64,000 bases of DNA from Deltaproteobacteria bacterium (GCA_016704445.1 JADJAE010000047.1:1-64000), one strand, 5' to 3'; shown: positions 46,549-55,936, numbered from the stretch's first letter. Notes: generated from the sequence alone by a model not told the origin. A program made the numbers and translations.

Positions 46549-46806
46549 TCAGATCGGGCAGCCGTGGGTGCCCAGGTACTCCCGGCGGGCCTGGTCGGTG
46601 ATGAGCCCGGCGAACTCGTTGGCCCGGTCCTGCTCGCACGTGGCGGTCTGCTGGGCGTCGCCGTGGCTGCGCTGACGGCACCACTGCACCAGGTCGGCGT
46701 GGCATTGCTCCCAGACGACCCGGCCGGGCTCTGGAATGGTCACGGGCCTCGGCGTCGACGAGCATCCGCAGAGGACCAGCATGAGGATGGTCGCGCGAGT
46801 GATCAT
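46549..46806 (-). CDS. Small lipoprotein
   Basis: An 85-residue protein. MITRATILMLVLCGCSS gives a lipoprotein signal with Cys15 as the likely anchor. The mature part has four more cysteines (VVWEQCHADLVQWC, TATCEQ, THGC) and looks helical, so it may form two disulfides. No family recognised. Convergent with the MFS gene, 16 bases away; upstream of it on the same strand is tex. Confidence 0.72.
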   Translation of the reverse strand: MITRATILMLVLCGCSSTPRPVTIPEPGRVVWEQCHADLVQWCRQRSHGDAQQTATCEQDRANEFAGLITDQARREYLGTHGCPI

Positions 46807-46866
46807 GGGCTCCGTCTAGAGCCCTGACCCGGGGACGTCGAGCGGTGGGGGGGGTGAGCCGAGGGA

Positions 46867-49161
46867 TCAGCGCTTCAGCAGGCGCTCGAAGGGGTTGTTC
46901 TTGAACTCCTGCTTCGGCGCCTGCGGAGCCTGCTGCTGCTGCCGACCGCCCTGACCGCCTCGCGGCCCCTGCTGTTGCTGCTGCGACGGCGCTCCGCCCG
47001 CGGGCTTCGCGGCGATGGGGCCGGACTTCGCCGTGAGGGCGATGCGCTTGCGCACCAGGTCGACCTCGACCACCCGCACCTTGATCTTGTCGCCCGCGCG
47101 CACGACCTCCGCCGGGTCGCGCACGAAGCGGTCGGAGAGCTGCGAGACGTGGACGAGCCCGTCCTGGTGCACCCCGATGTCCACGAAGGCGCCGAAGGCC
47201 GTGACGTTGGTGACGATGCCCTCCAGCGCCATGCCCGGCTTGAGGTCGTTGAGCGAGCGCACGTCGTCGCGAAACTTCGGCGCCTCGAAGTCCGCGCGAG
47301 GGTCGCGGCCCGGCTTCTGAAGCTCCTGGAGGATGTCCCTCAGCGTGAACTCCCCGAGGTCGCCGGAGACGTACTTCTGCCACTGCACCCTGGCCGCGAG
47401 GGCCGCGTTGCCGACCAGCGTGCCCACGTCGGTGCCGAGGTCCTTCGCCATGCTCTCGACCACCGGGTAGCGCTCCGGGTGCACCGCCGACGCGTCGAGG
47501 GGCGATGCCCCGTCGCGCACCCGGAGGAAGCCCGCGCACTGCTCGAAGGTCTTCGGCCCGAGGCCCGCCACGTCCAGCAGCTGCTTGCGGGAGCGAAACG
47601 CCCCGGCGGTCTCGCGGTGCGACACGATGCGCCGGGCCAGCGTCGGCCCGATGCCCGCCACGCGAGAGAGCAGCGGCGCGCTCGCGGTGTTGAGCTCGAC
47701 CCCGACGGAGTTCACGCAGCTCTCCACCACCTCGTCGAGCTTGCGCGCGAGCAGCGCCTGGAAGACGTCGTGCTGGTACTGCCCCACGCCGATGGACTTC
47801 GGGTCGACCTTCACCAGCTCGGCGAGCGGGTCTTGCAGCCGCCGGGCGATGGAGATGGCCCCGCGCACCGTGAGGTCGAGGTCGGGAAACTCCTCCCGGG
47901 CGACGTCCGAGGCCGAGTACACGCTCGCGCCCGACTCGCTCACCATCACCGTGAAGACTCCCCCGGAGGCGCCCAGCACCTCGCGCACGAAGGCCTCGGT
48001 CTCGCGCCCGTGGGTGCCGTTGCCCACCGCCACCGCCGCGGGGTGGTGCTTCGCCACGAGGCCCAGCAGGATCTCCCTCGACCGCGCCACCGCCGCGTCG
48101 CCCTGCACCAGGTGGAGCAGCGTGTGGTCGAGCAGCCGGCCCGTGGCGTCGACCACCGCGACCTTGCAGCCCGTGCGCTGCCCCGGGTCGATGCCGATGA
48201 CCGTGCGGGCGCCGAAGGGGGCCGCGAGCAGCAGCGCCCGGAGGTTTTGCGCGAAGACGTCGACGGCGCCGCGGTCGGCGCGGAGCTTGAGCTCGACGCG
48301 CACCTCGCTCTCGATGGAGGGCGCCACGAGGCGCTTCCACGCGTCGGTCACCGCCAGCTCGAGCTGCTCCCGCCACGGCGAGGCCGGGCGTCGGCCCGCG
48401 AGCACCCCGAGGTGGGCGATGCACCTCGCCGTGTCGACCTCCAGCTCCGAGCGCAGGACGTTCTCCGCCTCGCCGCGTCGCACCGCGAGAAAACGGTGCG
48501 AAGGCAGCGTGCGCACCGCCTCGCGGAAGTCGTAGTAGGCCTCGAACTTCGTCGGGGCGTTCACGTCCGGGGCCTTGGTCACCACCAGCGCCGACTCGTC
48601 GAGGTACAGCTCCCTCGCCCAGCTGCGCACGGCGGGGGTCTCCGCGACGGACTCCGCGACGATGTCCCTCGCGCCCTGCAGCGCCTCCTTCACCGTGCCG
48701 ACGCCCTTCTCGGCGTTGACGAAGCGCTCGGCCTCCGCCAGCGGATCGCCCTCCTCGGACTGCGCCGCGATGCGCTGGGCGAGGGGGTCGAGGCCCTTCT
48801 CCCGGGCGATCATGGCGCGGGTGCGGCGCTTGGGCTTGAAGGGCAGGTAGAGGTCTTCGAGCTCGGCCTTGGTGCGGCACGCGTTGATGCGGTCGCGCAG
48901 GGCGTCGTCGAGCTTGCCCTGCTTGCCGATCTCCTCGAGCACCGCGGCGCGGCGCTCTTCGAGCTCCTTCAGGTAGGCGTGGCGCTCCTCGATGGTGCGG
49001 ATCTGCACCTCGTCGAGGCCGTTGGTGGCCTCCTTCCGGTAGCGGGCGATGAAGGGCACCGTCGCCCCGCCGAGCAGCAGCTCGACCACCGCGTGCACGC
49101 CGCGCGACGCGACCCCCAACTCCTCTGCGATGACCGAGACCGGATCGAGCGCCATCTCCAA
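46867..49161 (-). CDS. tex: Tex, RNA-binding transcription accessory protein
   Basis: A 764-residue protein from ATG 49161 (MEMALDPVSVIAEELG). Tex domains appear in order: Tex N-domain with VPFIARYRKEATNGLDEVQ near 35-53, the YqgF/RNase H-like domain with VIGIDPGQRTGCKVAVVD near 320, helix-hairpin-helix motifs (VGQYQHDV near 460; ASAPLLSRVAGIGPTLARRI near 495), and a C-terminal S1 RNA-binding domain with GMALEGIVTNVTAFGAFVDIGVHQDGLVH near 645-680 (short blocks). It has an unusual Gln/Gly-rich tail after the S1 domain (GGAPSQQQQQGPRGGQGG). Tex is broadly conserved and helps RNA polymerase. Confidence 0.95.
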   Translation of the reverse strand: MEMALDPVSVIAEELGVASRGVHAVVELLLGGATVPFIARYRKEATNGLDEVQIRTIEERHAYLKELEERRAAVLEEIGKQGKLDDALRDRINACRTKAELEDLYLPFKPKRRTRAMIAREKGLDPLAQRIAAQSEEGDPLAEAERFVNAEKGVGTVKEALQGARDIVAESVAETPAVRSWARELYLDESALVVTKAPDVNAPTKFEAYYDFREAVRTLPSHRFLAVRRGEAENVLRSELEVDTARCIAHLGVLAGRRPASPWREQLELAVTDAWKRLVAPSIESEVRVELKLRADRGAVDVFAQNLRALLLAAPFGARTVIGIDPGQRTGCKVAVVDATGRLLDHTLLHLVQGDAAVARSREILLGLVAKHHPAAVAVGNGTHGRETEAFVREVLGASGGVFTVMVSESGASVYSASDVAREEFPDLDLTVRGAISIARRLQDPLAELVKVDPKSIGVGQYQHDVFQALLARKLDEVVESCVNSVGVELNTASAPLLSRVAGIGPTLARRIVSHRETAGAFRSRKQLLDVAGLGPKTFEQCAGFLRVRDGASPLDASAVHPERYPVVESMAKDLGTDVGTLVGNAALAARVQWQKYVSGDLGEFTLRDILQELQKPGRDPRADFEAPKFRDDVRSLNDLKPGMALEGIVTNVTAFGAFVDIGVHQDGLVHVSQLSDRFVRDPAEVVRAGDKIKVRVVEVDLVRKRIALTAKSGPIAAKPAGGAPSQQQQQGPRGGQGGRQQQQAPQAPKQEFKNNPFERLLKR

Positions 49162-49272
49162 GAACCTCCTCCGACAAAACGGGGGCGGAACCTAAGCGCA
49201 CCCTACTGACCCCGCAACGCCTTGCGTCGGCGCACGGGACGTTGCCTGTCCGGCGATGACCCCCGGCGGGGC

Positions 49273-50337
49273 CTAGAGCGAGGGCGCCGGGCCGCGCATC
49301 GCGAAGCCCAGCTCGATCTGGCGCAGCATCACCCCGCCGATGACTGGATCGCCGGAGGCCTCCAGCATCGCCACGATCTCCGCGCGGACGATCTCGGCTG
49401 GCCGAAGCTCAACGCCAGGAGGGAGCATCGACTCCAGCCGCACCCGGGTCTCACGGCGGTATCGCGGTTCGCCCTTCGACATCGCGCAGACCGCGTTCGG
49501 GAGCCGCACCCAGGGGGCCTCCTGGGAGGTCTCGGCGACGGCCGCCGCGGCCCGGTACGGCTGGAGCGGCTCGGCCTGCGCGACGGTCACCGTCGGCGCC
49601 TCGATGGCGTCGAGGAGCCGGGCCTCCAGGAAGTCCCTGCTCGCCGAGCCGGGCAGCGCGTCGGTGCGGCGCAGCTCGAGGCCGACGGGGTGCTCCTGGC
49701 GGGTGAGCTTCTTGCCGTTGTGCGACCAGTTCACGTCGCGGGTCACCCGGAGCTGCACCCGCTGTCGCCCGGCGAGGGAGAGCAGCGTGGCGAGCAGCGC
49801 CACGTCGACCCGGGGAGGACTACCGCGCAGCCCGTGGACCGGCGGGATCTCGGTGCGCAGCGCCCCGTAGTGCCCGAAGGCCTCCAGGGCGGAGAGGGCG
49901 TTACCGGGGATGGTAAGCGCCGGGCCGGGGTAGCGACCGCCGCCGCTCGCGGAGATCACTCGCCCGAGGCGGGTGGTCGCCGCCGCGCTGCGACCGTTGA
50001 TCGCCGGGTGCATCCACGAGCGCTCGAAGAGGCTGATGGCGCTGCCCCAGATCAGGCCGAGGCCGACCGGGACGCCGGCGCCGACGACGATGATCCCGAT
50101 CACCACCTGGAGGATGCGCTGCCCGAGGCCGGGCCCTATCCAGCCGTGGAGCAACGCGAAGGCCGCGAGCAGGCACGCGAGGCCTGAGATGGTCCCGATG
50201 ATCCAGAGGAAGAGCTTGCCGAGGAGGTCGCCGAAGGTGCGCGGCGCGGGCTCCCAGCGAGGCTCCGGGGCGCCGCAGCGCGGGCACGCGCAGCCCCGGG
50301 GGACCTCCTCACCGCACAGTGCGCACAACCTCAACAC
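49273..50337 (-). CDS. Zinc-ribbon membrane protein of unknown function
   Basis: About 354 residues. I take GTG 50337 as start because it directly precedes a zinc ribbon, LCALCGEEVPRGCACPRCG, with four metal-binding cysteines. Two hydrophobic segments follow (LFLWIIGTISGLACLLAAFALL and ILQVVIGIIVVGAGVPVGLGLIW in short blocks), which form a membrane hairpin. The C-terminal 230 residues are soluble. The fold is not recognised: RVTRDVNWSHNGKKLTRQE, PVGLELRRTD and PPGVELRPAEIVRAEIVAML stand out. It ends 38 bases after the beta-barrel-like gene on the same strand, so they may be co-expressed. An upstream CTG start is possible. Confidence 0.68.
   Translation of the reverse strand: MLRLCALCGEEVPRGCACPRCGAPEPRWEPAPRTFGDLLGKLFLWIIGTISGLACLLAAFALLHGWIGPGLGQRILQVVIGIIVVGAGVPVGLGLIWGSAISLFERSWMHPAINGRSAAATTRLGRVISASGGGRYPGPALTIPGNALSALEAFGHYGALRTEIPPVHGLRGSPPRVDVALLATLLSLAGRQRVQLRVTRDVNWSHNGKKLTRQEHPVGLELRRTDALPGSASRDFLEARLLDAIEAPTVTVAQAEPLQPYRAAAAVAETSQEAPWVRLPNAVCAMSKGEPRYRRETRVRLESMLPPGVELRPAEIVRAEIVAMLEASGDPVIGGVMLRQIELGFAMRGPAPSL
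49901..49916. repeat. Bipartite palindrome TTACC-N6-GGTAA, copy 4
   Basis: TTACCGGGGATGGTAA, both half-sites perfect, inside the zinc-ribbon membrane protein gene. Confidence 0.8.
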
Positions 50338-50375
50338 GGCTTCCGGGTCTCCCTCGAGCGGAGAGGGTGGACCGA

Positions 50376-51509
50376 TCAGAGCCCGACGACCAGGTGGGCG
50401 CCCAGGTCGAGCGTGACCGGCGTGGTCTCGGGCAGCACCCAGAGCGTGGGGGAGAGCAGGTCGAGGTTGAGCCGCACCCTGCGCGAGAGCGAGAAGCTCA
50501 CCCCCGCGGTCAGCCTGAACACGGGGCCGTTCTGCGGCAGGTACCCGATCTCGGCGCGCAGCGGGATGAAGACCCGACGGGCGGGGAGCAGGTCGACCGC
50601 GGTCTCGACGCCGACGAGGAAGAGCACGTTGGAGACGCGCTCGTCCCGCCCGCGGAGGTTCACGTAGTCGACGGAGAGAGAGAAGCCCAGGCGGTCCTTG
50701 GGGAAGTAGGAGACGCGCGCGGCGACGAGGGCGTTGACGAAGCCGTCGCGACCCGGTCCGAGCGCGGCGATGGCGCCGACGCTGAGCTCCCAGCGCTGGG
50801 GGTGCGCCCGGAGGCGTCGTCGGCGTCGGGCAGGGGCGCTCGCGGGCGGCGCGGCGGAGGCGTCGACGGCGGAGGGCTCGCCCAGGCTGACGGGCCGCTC
50901 TCCCGCGGGGGCCTGGCCGACCCTCGGCGGAACGAGCAGCGGCGGCAGCGCCTCGCGAATGGCGGCGCCGAGCTGGAACTGCGTCGCCGTCACGTCGCGG
51001 GTGCGCTCCTCGGGCTCCACGGCCACGCGCACGCGAAGGTGGACGACGTACTGCCCCTGCGCCGCGCGCACCTCCGCGGTCACCGCGAGCGGCGTCTGGA
51101 GGGCGCGCTCGAGGGTGAAGATCCCGTCGGCGGGCACAGGGAAGGGTAGCGCGAGCCGCCTCGCGGCGTCGTAGAGCTCGGCCTGCGGCACCACCTGGAA
51201 GCCCATCGCGGCGATGGCCTCTCGCAGCACGTTGGTGACGTATCGCCCGGCTGCGGCGTCGACCCCGATGGGCGCCGCATCGATGACCGCGGTGCGCGGC
51301 CCGGCGGCAACCGGCACAGGAGCAGGCGGCGGCGGGGGCGGAACCTCCGCGGGCGGCGTCGCAGCCTCGGCGGGCGGCGGCGGCGGCACGGCCTCGACGG
51401 GCGGGGTCGGCGGCGGGGTCGGCGGCGGCACGGGTTGCGCGCCAAGGCTCGTGGCCTGGAGGAGCGTGAACAGGCCAAGGACGCAAGCATGTCGGGCGCG
51501 AAGCATCAT
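50376..51509 (-). CDS. Exported outer-membrane-like protein with a Pro-rich N-terminus
   Basis: A 377-residue protein from ATG 51509 (MMLRARHACVLGLFTLLQA). The signal peptide probably ends at SLGA. A Pro/Ala/Glu tract (PPPTPPPTPPVEAVPPPPP) follows. Then comes an alpha/beta domain with VIDAAPIGVDAAAGRYVTNV and AIAAMGFQVVPQAELYDAAR, which looks like the N-terminal part of myxobacterial CsgG- or Curli-like proteins. A second half has amphipathic beta strands (GFSLSVDYVNLRG, RVFIPLRAEIGYLPQNGP, LDLGAHLVVGL) and a terminal hydrophobic residue, typical of an outer-membrane beta-barrel. Function unknown. Confidence 0.72.
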   Translation of the reverse strand: MMLRARHACVLGLFTLLQATSLGAQPVPPPTPPPTPPVEAVPPPPPAEAATPPAEVPPPPPPAPVPVAAGPRTAVIDAAPIGVDAAAGRYVTNVLREAIAAMGFQVVPQAELYDAARRLALPFPVPADGIFTLERALQTPLAVTAEVRAAQGQYVVHLRVRVAVEPEERTRDVTATQFQLGAAIREALPPLLVPPRVGQAPAGERPVSLGEPSAVDASAAPPASAPARRRRRLRAHPQRWELSVGAIAALGPGRDGFVNALVAARVSYFPKDRLGFSLSVDYVNLRGRDERVSNVLFLVGVETAVDLLPARRVFIPLRAEIGYLPQNGPVFRLTAGVSFSLSRRVRLNLDLLSPTLWVLPETTPVTLDLGAHLVVGL

Positions 51510-51620
51510 CGCCGCGGAATCTATCGGAATCGCTCCGAGGGCGCACCAAAGGGGGCGACGACGGTCCGGTCGGTGCCGCGGAGTTGCGGGCACGACGCCC
51601 ACGGTGGGACAACGTGAGGC

Positions 51621-52433
51621 ATGCGCTTTCGTGAGAACGGTCCCGCGCTGGTGGGCGTGATCCACCTCAACCCGCTGCCGGGGTCGCCCCGCTCGTCGCT
51701 CACGATGGCCTCGCTTCGGGCGCGCACCGCCGAGGACGCCCTCGCGCTCGCCGCGGCGGGCTTCGACGCCGTGCTGGTCGAGAACTTCGGCGACGCGCCC
51801 TTCTACCGGGACGCGGTTCCGCCGGAGACCGTCGCGGCGATGGCGGTGCTCGTGGGGGTCGCCCGGTCGGCCTCGGGCTTACCCGTCGGGGTAAACATCC
51901 TTCGCAACGACGGCGCCTCGGCGCTGGCGGTGGCGGTCGCGACCGAGGCCCGCTTCATCCGGGTGAACATCCTCGCTGGCGCGCGGGTGGCCGACCAGGG
52001 GGTGATCCAGACCGACTCGGCGAGGCTGCTCCGGATGCGGCGCCACCTCGACGCGGCGGGCGTCGGCATCGTGGCCGACGTCGGGGTGAAGCACTCCACC
52101 TCGCTGGGCGCGAACGGCGACGAGGCCGTGGCCGAGGAGGCCGTGGAGGTGGTCGAGCGCGCCCTCGCCGACGTGGTGGTGGTGACCGGCGTGCGCACCG
52201 GCGCGGAGGCCGACGAGCGCCTGGTGGCGAGGGTGAAGCGGGCGGTCCCGAGCCACCCGGTGTGGCTCGGCAGCGGCGTGCGCGCCGAGACCGCGGCCCG
52301 GTGGGCGGCGCTGGCCGACGGGGTCATCGTCGGCAGCGCGCTGCGAGAGGGCGGGCGCGCGGGCGGCCCCATCGACGCGGCGAGGGCCGCGGCCTTCGCG
52401 AAGGCGTGGCGGGGTGAGGAGGCCGGGCGGTGA
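51621..52433 (+). CDS. BtpA/SgcQ-family TIM-barrel protein
   Basis: A 270-residue protein from ATG 51621 (MRFRENGPALVGVIHLNPLPGSP). VIHLNPLPGSP, GFDAVLVENFGDAPF and PVGVNILRNDG are the signatures of the BtpA family, whose members include the photosystem I biogenesis factor BtpA and SgcQ. Further blocks are RFIRVNILAGARVADQG, ADVGVKHSTSLG and GVRTGAEAD, with a phosphate-binding GSGVRAETA and GVIVGSALREGG near the end. In non-photosynthetic bacteria the function is unknown. Gene dciA overlaps its stop by four bases (GTGA). Confidence 0.9.
   Translation: MRFRENGPALVGVIHLNPLPGSPRSSLTMASLRARTAEDALALAAAGFDAVLVENFGDAPFYRDAVPPETVAAMAVLVGVARSASGLPVGVNILRNDGASALAVAVATEARFIRVNILAGARVADQGVIQTDSARLLRMRRHLDAAGVGIVADVGVKHSTSLGANGDEAVAEEAVEVVERALADVVVVTGVRTGAEADERLVARVKRAVPSHPVWLGSGVRAETAARWAALADGVIVGSALREGGRAGGPIDAARAAAFAKAWRGEEAGR
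51879..51894. repeat. Bipartite palindrome TTACC-N6-GGTAA, copy 5
   Basis: TTACCCGTCGGGGTAA, both half-sites perfect, inside the BtpA-family gene. The frame here forces TTA for Leu and GTA for Val, both rare in this genome. Confidence 0.85.
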
Positions 52434-52918
52434 AGCTGCGGCGCAACGACCGCTACGAGCCCATCGGCACGGCGCACATCGGCACCCTGCTGGCCGAGGC
52501 GATCCGTGACCCGTCGAGGGTGCGTCAGGCGCTCGGGGTCTGGCCCGCCTGGGAGGAGGCCGTCGGCCCGGACATCGCCGCGGCGACGCAGCCGGTCTCG
52601 CTGCGCTCCGGGGTGCTCACGGTCTGGGTGCGCAACACCACCTGGCTGCAAGAACTCCACGCCCAGAGGCAGCAGCTGCTGGCGAGGGTGCGGCGCGTGG
52701 TGGCCGGGGTGGAGGTCACCGAGCTGCGCTTCAAGCAGGGCCCGCGCGGGGCGATGCCCGCGAAGGTCGAGCCGGTGAAGAAGCTGGTGGTGCGCCCGGC
52801 GCCGGTCCCGTACGAGCTCACGCAGACGATCCGCGAGGTGCCCTCTCCCGCCCTGCGCGGCGTGCTGATCAAGGTCGCCTCGCGCTGGGCGGGCCTGCAG
52901 CGCCTCCGCGGACTCTGA
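52430..52918 (+). CDS. DciA-like (DUF721) protein
   Basis: A 162-residue protein. GTG 52430 overlaps the btpA-family stop. The DUF721/DciA core is LGVWPAWEEAVGPDIAAATQPVSLRSG then VLTVWVRNTTWLQELHAQRQQLL and VTELRFKQG. DciA is the ancestral loader of the replicative helicase DnaB in bacteria that lack DnaC. The C-terminal region after residue 105 is less conserved. Whether this copy is the helicase loader or a paralogue cannot be told without the rest of the genome. Confidence 0.85.
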   Translation: MKLRRNDRYEPIGTAHIGTLLAEAIRDPSRVRQALGVWPAWEEAVGPDIAAATQPVSLRSGVLTVWVRNTTWLQELHAQRQQLLARVRRVVAGVEVTELRFKQGPRGAMPAKVEPVKKLVVRPAPVPYELTQTIREVPSPALRGVLIKVASRWAGLQRLRGL

Positions 52919-52925
52919 CCCGTCG

Positions 52926-54075
52926 CTAGGCCGCGGCGAGGCAGGCCGTGATGGCCTCGCCGTCGCGGGCGATGCGCACCTCGCCGAGGCCGTCGATGCG
53001 CCGCAGGTCGTCGGGCTTCGCGCACGTCGGCGCCCGCGATCGCCTCGAGGCAGTGCCCCGGGAGCACCACCTGCACGTCGATGCCGCGCGCCGCCGCGGT
53101 CTCGGCGCGCCATCGCTGGAGCGCCACCTCGCGACGCCGCCGCAGCGCCCCGTCCATGCCAGAGCGCTCGGACTCGAAGAGGTACCGCTCGTCGGGAGGA
53201 ACGTCCCCGTCCGCCTCGCCCTCGCGCACCGCGCCCGCCCAGAGGCCGAGGGACTCCTCGTCGCGCAGCCCGCCCTGGATCATCGTCTTCATCCGCTCGT
53301 TGGAGCGCGGTCGCCTGCGCGCGAGCTCGATCATCGCGGCGTTGCTCAGCACGCGCCCGGAGGGGAGGTCGCGCGCCTCGGCGAGGACCTCCCGCGCCGA
53401 CGCGAGCCGACGGAGCACCGCGCGCCCCGCGGCGTCGAGCCCGTGTCGGCCCTTCACCTTCGCGTAGGGCAGCCGGTCGTCGTCGGCGTCTCGCAGCGCT
53501 CGGCGCAGGGCGTAGCCGGTCTCCTCCAGCACCTCGCCGTGGATGAGCCTCGCGCGGGCGTCGGCGTCGAGCTCGCGGTGAAGGTCGTGGAGGTGGCGGA
53601 CGTCGCCCGCGAGGTAGGTGCGCAGCGCGTCGTCGAGCGGCCGCATCGCCCAGTCGTGCTGCTGGAACTTCTTGTCGAGCGCGACCCCGAAGCGCTTGGA
53701 GAGCAGCGTGGCGAGCCCCGTCTCCCGCAGTCCGAGGAAGCGCGCGTGCACGGAGGTGTCGACGACCCGGCCGAGGGTGATCCCGGCGCCGCGCAGCAGC
53801 CACGCGTCGAAGTAGAGGTCGTGGAGGATCTTCACCGGGCCGCCGCTCCCCAGCACCTCGCCCAGCACGTCGCCCAGGGGGAGCGCGAGCGCGAGCGTGT
53901 CGAAGATGAACACCTCCCCATCGGGCAGCGCACACTGGAGCACGCACAGCCGACTCTTCCAGTGGTGGAGCCCGTCGCTCTCGCAGTCGATGGCGAGGGA
54001 GGTCGCCGCGGCCAGCCGTGGGACCACGGAGTGCAGTGCGTCGGGCTGATCGATGAGGTGGGTGTTGGCCGTCAC
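52926..54075 (-). CDS. rnd: Ribonuclease D, frame break near the C-terminus
   Basis: From ATG 54075 (MTANTHLIDQPDALHSVV). The DEDD exonuclease motifs are ExoI AIDCESDGLHHWKSRLCVLQ near 28-47, ExoII in KILHDLYFDAWLL, and ExoIII in YLAGDVRHLHDLH, with the Y-x-x-x-D arrangement. HRDC domains follow, with PDERYLFESERS between. A one-base insertion near 53016 breaks the frame inside the last helices; the continuation KPDDLRRIDGLGEVRIARDG ends at TAG 52926. RNase D trims the 3' ends of tRNA and other stable RNA. Confidence 0.9.
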
Positions 54076-54094
54076 GCGCAGGATGTCCGGTGCT

Positions 54095-55150
54095 TTACCG
54101 CAACGAGGCCGCCATCACCACGTCTCGCACGAAGGTGTCGAAGCGCAGCTCGGCGTGCACCGAGCGACCGCCGCGGGTGCCATCGAAGACCACGCTCCCG
54201 GCGGCGCGGCCGCCACGACGGCGGGGAGCGTGGGTGAGGGTGACCGCGGCGCGCAGCGTCCCATCGGCGGTGGACATCGCCTGGGAGCCCGCCACGACGA
54301 GCGCCGCGTCGAGGGCGAGCGCGCTCCCTCGCCTGGAGGGAATCGTCACCCCGACGAGGGTGCGCTCGAGGGCCATGGCGTCCGAGGAGGGCCATCCCAG
54401 CGCGGGGTCGACGATCCAGAGGGCCCCGGCCTCGTCGAGGAATACCCCTCGGAGTAACCACGGGACCGGGGTCTCTACGCTGGCGTCGCCGGTCGGGGTC
54501 GACCACGCGTTGAGGCGCTCCTCGGGCGCGATGGGGGCCGCGCGGGGGAGCGCCGGGAGCACCGCGCGCAGGGCCTCGAGGTCGCGCGCGCAGGCCGGGC
54601 GCAGCAGCGGGTCGAGGGCGTCGCAGGGCCGAGGGTCGCCCGCCGAGAGCGCGAGGCAGCGGGTGCGCTCGGTGAGCGAGGCGGCGGCGCAGAGGGCGGC
54701 GTTGCGGCTGGCGAGGGCGACGCACACCGGGTCGCGGCCGCGCAGACCGGGCGCCGGGGGGCAGGCCTCCGGGCGGGCCGCCGCGATGGAGGCGCGAAAC
54801 GCGCAGGTCTCCCGGAGGCTGGAGAGGCGCACGGAGGCGCAGCGCTCGGGGGCGCGGGCCCTCACGGCGAGGTCGAGGCCGCAGGCGTCTTCGAGCAGGG
54901 CGTCGTCCTGGAGGGCGGCGAGGGCGCGGCCGAGCTCGGGGCCCATGGCCTCCCGGTTGCGGCGCACGCAGCGGCCCAGCGGGTCGTCCCCGGGCGCAGC
55001 CGAGGGGGTCTCGCCGAGCCGTGCGGGCGAGGGGGCCATCGGGCCGGGGCGCAGCGCGACGGGCCGGGGGGGGACGCGAGGAGGCGTCGGGGCCCTGCGG
55101 GGGTCGTCGCACCCGAAGCCCAGGAGGGCGAGGCATAGCGCGCGTCTCAA
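54095..55150 (-). CDS. Lipoprotein of unknown function, co-transcribed with rnd
   Basis: About 351 residues. No ATG or GTG precedes the signal peptide in frame, so I use TTG 55150, which gives MRRALCLALLGFGCDD with a lipobox at the Cys. A Pro/Arg spacer follows. The middle is helical with regularly placed cysteines (GRCVRRN, DACGLDL, RCASVRL, ETCAFRA, ACPPAPG, VCVALA, LCAAASL, RCLALS, PCDALD, ACARDL), about one pair per 20-25 residues, which recalls a disulfide-stapled helical repeat. The C-terminal 120 residues are beta-rich. It ends 19 bases before rnd on the same strand. Confidence 0.66.
   Translation of the reverse strand: MRRALCLALLGFGCDDPRRAPTPPRVPPRPVALRPGPMAPSPARLGETPSAAPGDDPLGRCVRRNREAMGPELGRALAALQDDALLEDACGLDLAVRARAPERCASVRLSSLRETCAFRASIAAARPEACPPAPGLRGRDPVCVALASRNAALCAAASLTERTRCLALSAGDPRPCDALDPLLRPACARDLEALRAVLPALPRAAPIAPEERLNAWSTPTGDASVETPVPWLLRGVFLDEAGALWIVDPALGWPSSDAMALERTLVGVTIPSRRGSALALDAALVVAGSQAMSTADGTLRAAVTLTHAPRRRGGRAAGSVVFDGTRGGRSVHAELRFDTFVRDVVMAASLR
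54442..54457. repeat. Bipartite palindrome, copy 6 (two mismatches)
   Basis: ATACCCCTCGGAGTAA: one mismatch in each half-site. On the minus strand it reads TTACT-N6-GGTAT and again forces a TTA Leu and a GTA Val codon in the lipoprotein gene. Confidence 0.5.
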
Positions 55151-55280
55151 GGTCGCCAGAGCCGGGCAGTGTACGCAACGACGGAGGCCTGGACGGAGAT
55201 TCGGAGCGGCCGACGCTCCCTGAGGAGGCGCTGGCCATTGCTTTGACCCTCTCGGAGCGCGGCGCGTACACTCCGCGCCG

Positions 55281-55934
55281 ATGGCGTCAGAACCCCTTTC
55301 CTCGCGATTCGGACGCAGCTTTCCTGCGGGAGAGGTGCTGTTCCGGGAGGGCGATCCCGGCGAGGAGATGTACGTGATCCAGACCGGGCGCGTTCGCATC
55401 TCGAAGGTGTTTCCCTCGGGCGAGCGCACCCTCGCGGTCATCGGTCCGGGGGAGTTCTTCGGCGAGATGGCGATCCTCAACAACAAGCCGCGCACGGCCA
55501 CGGCCACGGCGCTCGAAGCCCTGCACGCGCTGGTCATCGACGGCCGCACCTTCGAGGCGATGGTGCTGGGCAACGGCGAGATCGCGGTGCGGATGATCAC
55601 CCGCCTCGCGCGCCGGCTTCACAGCGCCAACGCGTACATCGAGATCCTGTCCAGGGCCGATCCCAGGGCGAGGGTGATCCTCGGGCTGGCGAGGGCCGGC
55701 GAGGAGTACGGCGAGCGGGTGGAGGGCGGCGGGGTGCGGCTGGCCATCTCGTCCGACGACCTGGCCTCGATGGTCGGCCTCGACGTGGCGACCGTGCAGT
55801 CGGTGATCGACCGGCTCGTGCGGGTGCGCCTGGTCCGTCCCGCGGCGGAGGTGGACGGCTGGCTGCTGCCCGACCCGTCGCAGCTCTACGCCTTCGTCGA
55901 CGCCCTCGAGCATCCGGCGGCGGAGGGCGCTTGA
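55281..55934 (+). CDS. CRP/FNR-family cyclic-nucleotide-binding regulator
   Basis: A 217-residue protein from ATG 55281 (MASEPLSSRFGRSFPAGEVL). The cNMP-binding domain has FREGDPGEEMYVIQTGRVRI, then GPGEFFGEMAILNNKPRTATATA, with the Glu and the R-T-A-T-A of the phosphate-binding cassette (FGEMAIL...R.ATA), so it looks able to bind a cyclic nucleotide. A helix region follows. The C-terminal winged helix has AISSDDLASMVGLDVATVQSVIDRL as recognition region. The gene for a cyclic-nucleotide phosphodiesterase begins at once after it, so the two are most likely one operon. Confidence 0.9.
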   Translation: MASEPLSSRFGRSFPAGEVLFREGDPGEEMYVIQTGRVRISKVFPSGERTLAVIGPGEFFGEMAILNNKPRTATATALEALHALVIDGRTFEAMVLGNGEIAVRMITRLARRLHSANAYIEILSRADPRARVILGLARAGEEYGERVEGGGVRLAISSDDLASMVGLDVATVQSVIDRLVRVRLVRPAAEVDGWLLPDPSQLYAFVDALEHPAAEGA

Positions 55935-55936
55935 CG

